Assembly (NCBI GenBank): GCA_022707665.1
Contig: JAKJAE010000106.1
Span: 1-8,109 of the forward strand
Reading direction: 5' to 3'
Origin: Chloroflexota bacterium
Lineage (GTDB): Bacteria; Chloroflexota; Anaerolineae; B4-G1; SLSP01
DNA length: 8,109 nucleotides
Shown here: positions 1-5,819 of the stretch, in pieces
Layout: each line of letters begins with the position of its first letter
Numbering within the stretch: position 1 is the stretch's first letter
Made by a program: the position numbers and the translations under genes
The notes under the pieces: generated by a model
What the model was told of the DNA's origin: nothing
What the model saw: the letters and a program-made list of their open reading frames with translations, nothing else
Databases searched by the model: none

Positions 1-1199
1 TCGTGGACGGCCCCGCCAGCCTGACCCAGCGTGTCCAACCGCAGCGCGATGATGTCGGCTGCTTTCCCGGGCTGTAGAACACCGATATCGTCGCGTCCGA
101 GGACCTCGGCCCCACCGTGCGTTGCCATCCAGAGCGCCTCATCGCCTGTAAGGGCGGCCGGTCCCCCCGTCACTCGTTGCAGGAGCATCGTTTCCCGTGC
201 TTCTGCCAACAGATGCGAGCTGTCATTGCTAGCGGACCCATCGACGCCGATCCCAACAGGCACTCCCCTGTCCAGGTAGGCACGCACCGGGGCAATTCCC
301 GAGCCCAGCCGCATGTTGCTCGAGGGGCAGTGGGCAACGCCGGTACGCGTCTCTGCGAGGCGCTGGATCTCAGTCTGACTGACGTGGACGCCGTGTGCGA
401 ACCAGACATCGTCGCCCAGCCACTCCAGTGCTTCTGCGTACTCCAGGGGACGCTTGCCCACGGTCTGCAGGCAGAATTCCTCTTCGTCCTTGGTCTCAGC
501 GAGGTGCGTGTGTAACCGCACGCCATACGCCCGGGCCATCTGTGCCGACTCTCGCATCAGCGTCTCGGTCACCGAGAAAGGGGAGCACGGCGCCACCGCG
601 ATGCGTACCATGGCATATGGGTGCGGGTCATGGTAGGTCTCGATCACGCGTTGCGTATCGCGTAGGATCACGTCCTCCCGTTCGACAACGCGATCAGGCG
701 GGAGTCCGCCACGACTCTCGCCCAGGCTCATCGACCCGCGGGTGGCGTGGAAGCGGATTCCAGCTTCCTGGGCAGCGCGAATCTCGTCGTCCAGCGTCAC
801 GTCGTTCGGGAAGATGTACAGGTGATCTGAGGTTGTCGTGCACCCTGACAGGAGCAGTTCGGCGATGCCGGTAAGGGCGCTGGTGTAGACGGCCTCCGAT
901 GTCAGGTTCGCCCAGATCGGGTAGAGGGTCTTGAGCCAGGTGAAGAGCTCGGCGTTCTGTGCGCCTGGAATCGCCCTTGTCAGCGTCTGGTAGAGGTGGT
1001 GGTGTGTGTTGACGAGGCCAGGCAGTAACAAGCGCCCATGCAGGTCGATCACGCGATCGGCCGTGGGCGGCATCTCATTCGCCGGCCCCACCTGCTCGAT
1101 GACGTTGTCTCGAACAAAGATGCCACCATCGCAGATTCTGCTGTGGACGTCGTCCATGGGCGCGATGACGTCGGCGTGGGTGAGCAATAGTGTTGTCAA
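1..1199 (-). CDS. 8-oxoguanine deaminase / AtzB-like amidohydrolase (C-terminus cut off by window edge)
   Basis: Predicted cytosolic zinc (or iron) hydrolase of the amidohydrolase superfamily that removes an amino group from a purine- or triazine-like ring. The 399 complete codons visible carry the family's full metal and catalytic set: H66 and H68 in NTHHH, H232 and E235 in HTHLAET, H269 in FAHGVH and D320 in VDGSASND. The segments around LPGLVNTHHHLYQTL, LLLSGCTTTSDHLY and AHCPSSNMRLGSG are typical of the group holding 8-oxoguanine deaminase and hydroxyatrazine ethylaminohydrolase. Family members are about 450 residues, so about 50 C-terminal residues lie outside. The start is taken as TTG at 1199-1197: an in-frame TAG lies two codons upstream (1205-1203) and a GGGGGG Shine-Dalgarno lies 8 nt before it. 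A second TTG at 1187 is possible. The class is secure; the substrate (8-oxoguanine, guanine or another) is inferred and cannot be fixed by sight. Confidence 0.88.
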   Translation of the reverse strand, partial: MTTLLLTHADVIAPMDDVHSRICDGGIFVRDNVIEQVGPANEMPPTADRVIDLHGRLLLPGLVNTHHHLYQTLTRAIPGAQNAELFTWLKTLYPIWANLTSEAVYTSALTGIAELLLSGCTTTSDHLYIFPNDVTLDDEIRAAQEAGIRFHATRGSMSLGESRGGLPPDRVVEREDVILRDTQRVIETYHDPHPYAMVRIAVAPCSPFSVTETLMRESAQMARAYGVRLHTHLAETKDEEEFCLQTVGKRPLEYAEALEWLGDDVWFAHGVHVSQTEIQRLAETRTGVAHCPSSNMRLGSGIAPVRAYLDRGVPVGIGVDGSASNDSSHLLAEARETMLLQRVTGGPAALTGDEALWMATHGGAEVLGRDDIGVLQPGKAADIIALRLDTLGQAGGAVH

Positions 1200-1281
1200 C
1201 GGCTAATCCCCCCGGTCGTGCGAGACACTGCCCTACTACCCTTGGTGCACCGGAGCCCGCGCAGCGGAGCACTTCTCGGAG

Positions 1282-1310
1282 ATTCTAGCACAATCGACGC
1301 TCCTGCACAA
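1282..1310 (-). promoter_or_regulatory. candidate promoter of the deaminase gene
   Basis: Read on the minus strand, TTGTGC (1310-1305), a 17-nt spacer and TAGAAT (1287-1282) make a sigma70-type pair. TGTGC directly before the -10 supplies the extended -10 (TGnTAGAAT). Transcription would begin near 1275, leaving a leader of about 75 nt before the TTG start. The -35 matches consensus at only three positions, so the call rests mainly on the extended -10. Confidence 0.45.
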
Positions 1311-1365
1311 TCCAACTGCGTCTGTAATCCAACCAACGCATGGATGTGCTATCATAGGATTGTGC
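1288..1365. repeat. repeated GATTGTGC boxes in the divergent promoter region
   Basis: The octamer GCACAATC occurs at 1288-1295 and 1305-1312, and its reverse complement GATTGTGC at 1358-1365. The copies at 1305-1313 and 1357-1365 form a perfect 9-bp inverted repeat (GCACAATCC / GGATTGTGC). A one-base-deleted version, GGATGTGC, sits at 1342-1349. The copies abut or overlap the proposed -10, -35 and start regions of both divergent genes, so they could be operator sites. Part of the similarity comes from the extended -10 element itself, so a regulator is inferred, not shown. Confidence 0.4.
1347..1355 (+). promoter_or_regulatory. candidate extended -10 promoter of the amidase gene
   Basis: TGCTATCAT is an extended -10 (TGn followed by TATCAT at 1350-1355). 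No good -35 is seen 16-18 nt upstream, which is tolerated by extended -10 promoters. Transcription would start near 1362, about 56 nt before the ATG at 1418. The GGATTGTGC box at 1357-1365 would cover the start point. Confidence 0.45.
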
Positions 1366-1417
1366 GACACGGGTACCGCGGTTAGGTTCTGTGTGACGAC
1401 TGGATCGGGAGGCCCAC

Positions 1418-4400
1418 ATGAATAACCGATGGCGCTGCGCTCTGATGTGTGTGGGCGCTCTGTTTTTGGCTGGGGTATTCCCTCCCACGCTGTCTGCGCA
1501 ATCTTCCTCTGATCTCCGTGCGGCCGCGCTGGCGCTGCTGGCCGGCACCACCCGCGATGGCTACTCGGTTCGCGGTGTGACTTCGGAGGGAGATGCACTC
1601 ACGGTATGCCTTTCTGTGCCCCTGGATGTTCTGGCCGCCGACAACTGGATGGGTGCGGAGCAGGCGGTTGAAGCCATTCGGACAGAGCTTGTGGCGCTTC
1701 CGTGGCAGAGTCTCTCCGTGCAGGCGTGGGACGAGGGAAGCGGCACGTGCAAGCCGCTGTCGGATTTCGCTGTCTATCCGCCCGCAACCACACCGGTTGA
1801 GGATGCTACGGCTGGTGTTCCGCTACCAGTGCCCGATCTGGCCGGCGCTGAGACGAGGATGTCTGAGGCTGTGGCAGCTTACCCGCTCTCGCTAGCTGGC
1901 AAGACCGTCTATTTGAGCGCGGGCCACGGCTGGTACTGGACAGGGTCATCGTGGCGAACCCAGAGGCCTGTCTATCAGGGGTTCATCGAGGACCACAACA
2001 ATGCCGAGGCCGTGACGCAGTTCCTCATCCCCTATCTCGAGAACGCGGGCGCCACCGTGGTCTATGCCCGTGAACGGGATTGGAGCACGGCACGGGCCAT
2101 CGCGGACAACGATGCGGGTTCGCCGACTTTCACAAGGACCGGTTTGTGGGATCTGGGGACCAGTGGACCCGGCTACGGCGGGGGCAGTTATCTCTACGCG
2201 CTCACAGACGGGTCGGGGGCGCTGACGGCTCAGGCGACGTGGTCGCTCTCCGTGCCCGCTCAGGGGCGCTACGCTGTGTATGCGTGGGTGTACCCGGGCC
2301 CAAATCGTGTGCGCGATGCCCATTACACGGTGCACCATGCGGGTGGGGCGACTGAGGTCATCATCGATCAGTCGGTGCATCCGCGGACCTGGCGCTACCT
2401 CGGGACGTTTCCCTTCTACGCGGGTGCTGCGTCGGTGACGTTGGACAACCGGACGTCCGATCCTGCGACCACGCGTGCCGTGATCGCCGACGCGATCCGT
2501 CTGGGTAGTGGCTCCTTCGACTCGTTCAGCAATATCCCGCTCAGGGCCCCCGATGACCCCTTGCCAGGCGCAGCGCCCGTCAGGCCCTGGTGGGAGACCG
2601 GTGCTTTTTATTGGACCCAGTGGTCCGGTCTTGACCCAACCGATACGTCGCTGGTGCCCTATCTCAATGACATCGTTGCCCGCCCCATTTTCGCCCGCTG
2701 GTACGAACGCGTCGATGATGCGAACGGTGTGTTCCTCTCGTGGCACACGAACGGGTCGAATGGCACGGCGCGGGGTACCGTCTCGTATGTGCACAACGGC
2801 GAGACGCTACCTGTGACCCCCGGCAGTACCGAACTGCAGGCTGCGGTGCATAGCGAACTTGTTTCCGACATCCGCGCGGGGTGGGACGCCTCGTGGACCG
2901 ATCTGGGCAAACGCAGCTTGAACCTGGGTGAGTTGCGCATGCTCTACGATAGCAACGATAGCACGGCCAGTATTCCGGGCGTGCTGCTGGAGATCGCTTT
3001 CCACGACAACTACGATGATGCGCTGGCCCTCAAAGACCCGGCCTTTGCACGGTTGACGGCAAGGGCGGTCTATCAGGGCGTCGTCCGATACTTTGAAGGT
3101 CGGGACGGCGTCAACCTGGTCTATGCTCCGGAGCCGCCAACCCACCTGCGTGTTGAGAACGCAGACTCGGGCCAGCTGCGGGTCTCGTGGTCTCCGTCGC
3201 CGGTGGATGGCATCGGAGGAGAGGCCGCCACGGGCCATCGGATCGCGACGAGCCCCGATGGCTTTGCGTGGCAGCATGTGGCGGAGACACTGGGCACGTC
3301 TCTGACACTTACGGGGCTGACCCCAGGGCAGTTGGTCTTTGTGCGGGTGACCGCGACCAACGCCGGCGGGGAGTCCATGCCGACGGAGGTCCTCGGTGCC
3401 CGGGTGGGGAATGCCCGATTGCTGCTGGTCAATGGTTTCGATAAGCTGGATCGTTTTGGCCTGGTTCGCGAGGTCGATCCCGTTGAGGGGGCGAACCTCC
3501 GCATGTGGCTTGACCGGATCAACTCCTTTAGGTACGTGGTGCACCACGGTCAGGCGATTCCGAATACCTATGCCTGGGACAGTGCCAGCAATGAGGCAGT
3601 TCAGTCTGGCGCCGTTTCGTTACTGAACTACAGCGTGGTCGACTGGATCCTGGGCGAGGAATCCTCGGTCGTTGATGGCTCTTTCAACAGCACCGAGCGT
3701 AGCCTCATCACGGCCTACCTGTCAGCGGGTCGCGGGCTATTGGTCAGTGGGTCCGAGTTCGCGTGGCATCTGGAGGCACTGGGGGGAGGGCCGGAGTTCC
3801 TTCATGACCAGTTGCACACCGATTATGTAGCTGACGACGCGGGCACGTACACGGTTCAGCCGGTGGCGGGGGGCGCGTTGGCAGCGTTGAGTTACCTTCA
3901 CTTCGACGCCCCCGGCGAGTACGACGCCGACTACCCCGATGTGCTGGCACCCATGTCCGGTTCCCAGACGGCGTTGACCTATGTCGACGCGTCGACGTCG
4001 GGTGCTGCGGCGATTCAGTATGCGCAGGGCTGTCAGCGTCTCCTGGTCCTTGGATTCCCGATCGAGACACTTCGACCTGCGGAGAGGGCGCAGGTAATGC
4101 CTGCTGCGCTGACCTTCCTCGATGCTTGCTGGCTCGATACCGCGATCACCGCGCCTGCTGAGGGGGCGTATCTCAATGCCACGCCGACGCTCCGTGGCAC
4201 GGCGACCGGTGCAGGCCTGTCAAGGACTGAGTTGCAGCTCCTGAACCAGTCGAGAAACCAGTACTGGAACGGCAGCACCTGGTCTGCGACGCCTTCATGG
4301 TTCGCTGCGAGCGGCATCCAAGACTGGAGTTACACCTTTCTGGCCTGGTGGGATGGGCAATACCGCCTGTGGGCGCGGGCTGTTGGCGCCACGACCGATC

Positions 4401-4927
4401 CGAGTCCGGCGGAGGTCGCGTTCGTTCTCGACCGGGCTGCGCCCGCGACCTATCCAGACGTCGTGGCACCAACAGAGGGCATCAGTCTACAGGGCCCGGC
4501 GATCCCCTTGCAGTGGACTCCGCCTGACGAGGAGGACGGCGGATCGCCGCTGCTGTACGGTGTGGAACTTGATGGCAGTGCAGCGATCCGGAGGTTCGTG
4601 GCGCCGCCGGCGTCGGTGGGCTTGGGCAACGGTGTCCACACCTGGCGCATCCGGACGGAAGACGCGGCGGGCAACGTGAGCGGCTGGAGCGCCGTTCATA
4701 CCTTCTCGGTCTACGGCGTCAAACAGTCTTTCCTGCCTGCTTCGGCTCTGCCACCTTACCCCAGTCCCAGAGCCAGTAGGCCAACCCGCCCCAGGGGTGC
4801 CACGAATCGAAGAAAGCCTCGACGGCGCGCTCCGTTGGCTCCTCCTGCAGTCCAAGGTGACGCTGCAGGCGAGCGCGGGCCAGCGCGTCGGTGGGGACGT
4901 AGTCGTAGCGCCCGATGCGGAGCATGA
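1418..4927 (+). CDS. secreted multidomain N-acetylmuramoyl-L-alanine amidase with inserted golvesin-like domain
   Basis: Predicted exported peptidoglycan amidase that cleaves the bond between N-acetylmuramic acid and L-alanine. The start has GGGAGG at 1407-1412, 5 nt before ATG. Residues 1-27 are a Sec signal peptide (hydrophobic 8-21, cleavage likely after LSA27). A small domain follows (about 31-121; Cys64 and Cys111 might pair). The Amidase_3 core (about 161-560) has the zinc ligands H170 (SAGHG), E191 and H443 (SWHTNG) and catalytic E525 (LLEIAFHDN), so it looks active. A golvesin C-terminal-like beta domain (about 236-363) interrupts the core between E191 and H443. Then come Fn3 (about 571-664), an amidotransferase/ThuA-like alpha/beta domain beginning ARLLLVNGFD (about 666-903), and two Ig/Fn3-like modules (about 907-1006 and 1012-1099). 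Residues 1101-1169 are Arg/Pro-rich, read antisense to the glycosylase gene, and are probably not an ancestral part. The accessory domains suggest wall or glycan attachment; a remodelling or scavenging role is inferred. Confidence 0.85.
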   Translation: MNNRWRCALMCVGALFLAGVFPPTLSAQSSSDLRAAALALLAGTTRDGYSVRGVTSEGDALTVCLSVPLDVLAADNWMGAEQAVEAIRTELVALPWQSLSVQAWDEGSGTCKPLSDFAVYPPATTPVEDATAGVPLPVPDLAGAETRMSEAVAAYPLSLAGKTVYLSAGHGWYWTGSSWRTQRPVYQGFIEDHNNAEAVTQFLIPYLENAGATVVYARERDWSTARAIADNDAGSPTFTRTGLWDLGTSGPGYGGGSYLYALTDGSGALTAQATWSLSVPAQGRYAVYAWVYPGPNRVRDAHYTVHHAGGATEVIIDQSVHPRTWRYLGTFPFYAGAASVTLDNRTSDPATTRAVIADAIRLGSGSFDSFSNIPLRAPDDPLPGAAPVRPWWETGAFYWTQWSGLDPTDTSLVPYLNDIVARPIFARWYERVDDANGVFLSWHTNGSNGTARGTVSYVHNGETLPVTPGSTELQAAVHSELVSDIRAGWDASWTDLGKRSLNLGELRMLYDSNDSTASIPGVLLEIAFHDNYDDALALKDPAFARLTARAVYQGVVRYFEGRDGVNLVYAPEPPTHLRVENADSGQLRVSWSPSPVDGIGGEAATGHRIATSPDGFAWQHVAETLGTSLTLTGLTPGQLVFVRVTATNAGGESMPTEVLGARVGNARLLLVNGFDKLDRFGLVREVDPVEGANLRMWLDRINSFRYVVHHGQAIPNTYAWDSASNEAVQSGAVSLLNYSVVDWILGEESSVVDGSFNSTERSLITAYLSAGRGLLVSGSEFAWHLEALGGGPEFLHDQLHTDYVADDAGTYTVQPVAGGALAALSYLHFDAPGEYDADYPDVLAPMSGSQTALTYVDASTSGAAAIQYAQGCQRLLVLGFPIETLRPAERAQVMPAALTFLDACWLDTAITAPAEGAYLNATPTLRGTATGAGLSRTELQLLNQSRNQYWNGSTWSATPSWFAASGIQDWSYTFLAWWDGQYRLWARAVGATTDPSPAEVAFVLDRAAPATYPDVVAPTEGISLQGPAIPLQWTPPDEEDGGSPLLYGVELDGSAAIRRFVAPPASVGLGNGVHTWRIRTEDAAGNVSGWSAVHTFSVYGVKQSFLPASALPPYPSPRASRPTRPRGATNRRKPRRRAPLAPPAVQGDAAGERGPARRWGRSRSARCGA

Positions 4928-5621
4928 GTTGGCCCAGCGCCGTGGCTGACAATGGCAGGAGCGCGGTGAGTCTGCTGCCGAGTTCAGCCGTGGACAGGGG
5001 ACGCCGGACCAGCGCCTCAATATGGCTGCTGCGCTCCTCGAATGCGATGGCTACCGCGGTGACGCGGGCAGAGGCTTCTTCTCCCAGTAACCTTGTAAGA
5101 AGTTTGGAATCACTGCGGAGTCGTGCGGGTGTGGGGTAGGCGTGGAGCGTCGGATTGGCGGGAAGGGGGAGCCCAAGTCCATTGACGAGCGAAGCCGTGA
5201 TCGTGTAGTCGGGCGTGCCATCCAGGTCCCATAGCACGGTCATCGACGTGAGGACGTCTTCAAAGAGGGTCGTGCCCCGGAGCAAACGGGCGCCTCTGGT
5301 CTTCACGGACGCAAGAGCATCAGCGCGAGACGCGAGCCGTACAAATGGCGCCAGATCCTCTTCGAGGCGCAACATGCGCCAAACCTTCTGGCTGACTTCT
5401 TCGGTCTCCTGGCCGCTCAGACGGGAGTCCGTCCTCAACACCAGCCCCGCCGGCACTTGCTCGATGGTCACGCCCAGCACAGTGCCAGTCCCCAATCCCT
5501 CGACGCGGAGGAGCTGCTGACCCGAAGCCATGGCACGGATAGGGGGCGGATAGCGTCTCCCACAGCGACGGATCAGCTCCCGCAGCGAAAACGTCTCCGG
5601 TGTCGACAGTAACCAGTGCAT
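4719..5621 (-). CDS. AlkA-like HhH-GPD DNA glycosylase (COG0122 type)
   Basis: Predicted 300-residue base-excision repair glycosylase that would remove alkylated or oxidised purines from DNA. Support comes from the family layout: an N-terminal AlkA-like beta domain (about 1-75), LRLEEDL (84-90), RGARLLRGTTLFEDVLTSM (109-127), the PTP before the helical domain (163-165), and a strongly typical end with GRYDYVPTD (237-245) and GGLAYWLWDW (278-287). D245 is the expected catalytic aspartate. The hairpin before it is degenerate: LLPLSATALG (221-230) stands where relatives usually have LPGVGPYAA, so DNA binding or substrate may be altered. The ATG at 5621 is fixed by an in-frame TAG four codons upstream and by GGGAG 8 nt before it. 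The gene is convergent with the amidase gene and its last 209 bp overlap it. No Fe-S cysteine cluster is present. Family membership is fairly sure; the substrate is unknown. Confidence 0.75.
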   Translation of the reverse strand: MHWLLSTPETFSLRELIRRCGRRYPPPIRAMASGQQLLRVEGLGTGTVLGVTIEQVPAGLVLRTDSRLSGQETEEVSQKVWRMLRLEEDLAPFVRLASRADALASVKTRGARLLRGTTLFEDVLTSMTVLWDLDGTPDYTITASLVNGLGLPLPANPTLHAYPTPARLRSDSKLLTRLLGEEASARVTAVAIAFEERSSHIEALVRRPLSTAELGSRLTALLPLSATALGQLMLRIGRYDYVPTDALARARLQRHLGLQEEPTERAVEAFFDSWHPWGGLAYWLWDWGKVAEPKQAGKTV

Positions 5622-5642
5622 TCCCGCTCCCTAACTGGCCTC

Positions 5643-5651
5643 AGGATAGCA
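5643..5651 (-). promoter_or_regulatory. candidate extended -10 promoter of the glycosylase gene
   Basis: On the minus strand TGCTATCCT (5651-5643) is an extended -10 like those proposed for the other two genes, sharing the GTGCTA core. No convincing -35 lies upstream; ATCACG at 18 nt is a weak match. The start point would be near 5636, only about 15 nt before the ATG, so the leader would be short but still holds the GGGAG ribosome site. Confidence 0.35.
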
Positions 5652-5762
5652 CCGCACCCCGTGCAACGTGATTTCGGCCGTGTTACAGATGCGTTAAGCC
5701 GACCGGTAGGGTGCTCTGGCTGCTGGGTTGGTCTGTGGCGGGGCGACGTGAGGAAGCAGGCT

Positions 5763-5782
5763 CCTGGCGAACACGCGCCAGG
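5763..5782. other. alternative hairpin overlapping the terminator-like stem
   Basis: CCTGGCG (5763-5769) pairs perfectly with CGCCAGG (5776-5782) around a 6-nt loop. The second arm shares 5777-5782 with the longer stem at 5777-5807, so only one of the two hairpins can form at a time. It is shorter and would form later than the long stem on the minus-strand transcript. Confidence 0.35.
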
Positions 5783-5807
5783 GTGAGACTCATTGCCTCA
5801 CCCTGGC
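5777..5807 (-). terminator. terminator-like hairpin downstream of the gmd-mutase operon
   Basis: GCCAGGGTGAG (5777-5787) and CTCACCCTGGC (5797-5807) form a perfect 11-bp stem with a 9-nt loop, starting 13 nt past the mutase stop codon. It is the strongest inverted repeat noticed in the window. There is no T-tract after it on the minus strand, so it may be a non-canonical terminator, an mRNA 3'-end stabiliser or a pause site. Its position right after the operon favours an end-of-transcript role. Confidence 0.5.
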
Positions 5808-5819
5808 TTGCTACGACGC

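Larger units (their letters stand above)
5622..5819. other. intergenic spacer between mutase and glycosylase genes
   Basis: This 198-nt gap separates the stop of the mutase gene from the start of the glycosylase gene, both on the minus strand. It holds the candidate glycosylase promoter near its left end and two overlapping hairpins near its right end. I see no convincing small gene: the minus-strand reading frame crossing it (5683-5937) lacks recognisable motifs and runs into the mutase gene in another frame. Confidence 0.6.

Noticed and set aside
170..874. Several open frames (170-526 minus, 395-874 plus, 117-515 plus)
   Set aside because: All are out-of-frame readings of the deaminase gene, whose own frame carries every metal-binding motif and runs unbroken from 1199 to the window edge.
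1236..1598. 120-codon minus-strand frame crossing the divergent intergenic region
   Set aside because: It overlaps the signal-peptide end of the amidase gene and the proposed promoters, and its product is rich in Arg, Pro and His without any domain pattern.
1946..2794. 282-codon open frame on the minus strand
   Set aside because: It lies wholly inside the amidase gene, is Arg-rich, shows no family motif, and covers essential golvesin and core codons of the real gene. It is an antisense shadow of GC-rich coding DNA.
2807..3547. 246-codon open frame on the minus strand
   Set aside because: It is antisense to the conserved amidase and Fn3 segments, with low-complexity basic composition and no recognisable domain.
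4681..4780. A frameshift near the amidase 3' end as the cause of the missing stop
   Set aside because: The alternative frame ending with TAG at 4777-4779 would replace the FLP-like end with an unrelated Gln/Ser-rich stretch; the current frame reads better up to about residue 1107. A lost stop fits better than an indel, though reads would be needed to exclude an error.
5622..5819. Riboswitch or small RNA gene in the spacer
   Set aside because: Only two simple hairpins are seen, with no multi-branched conserved core and no T-tract.
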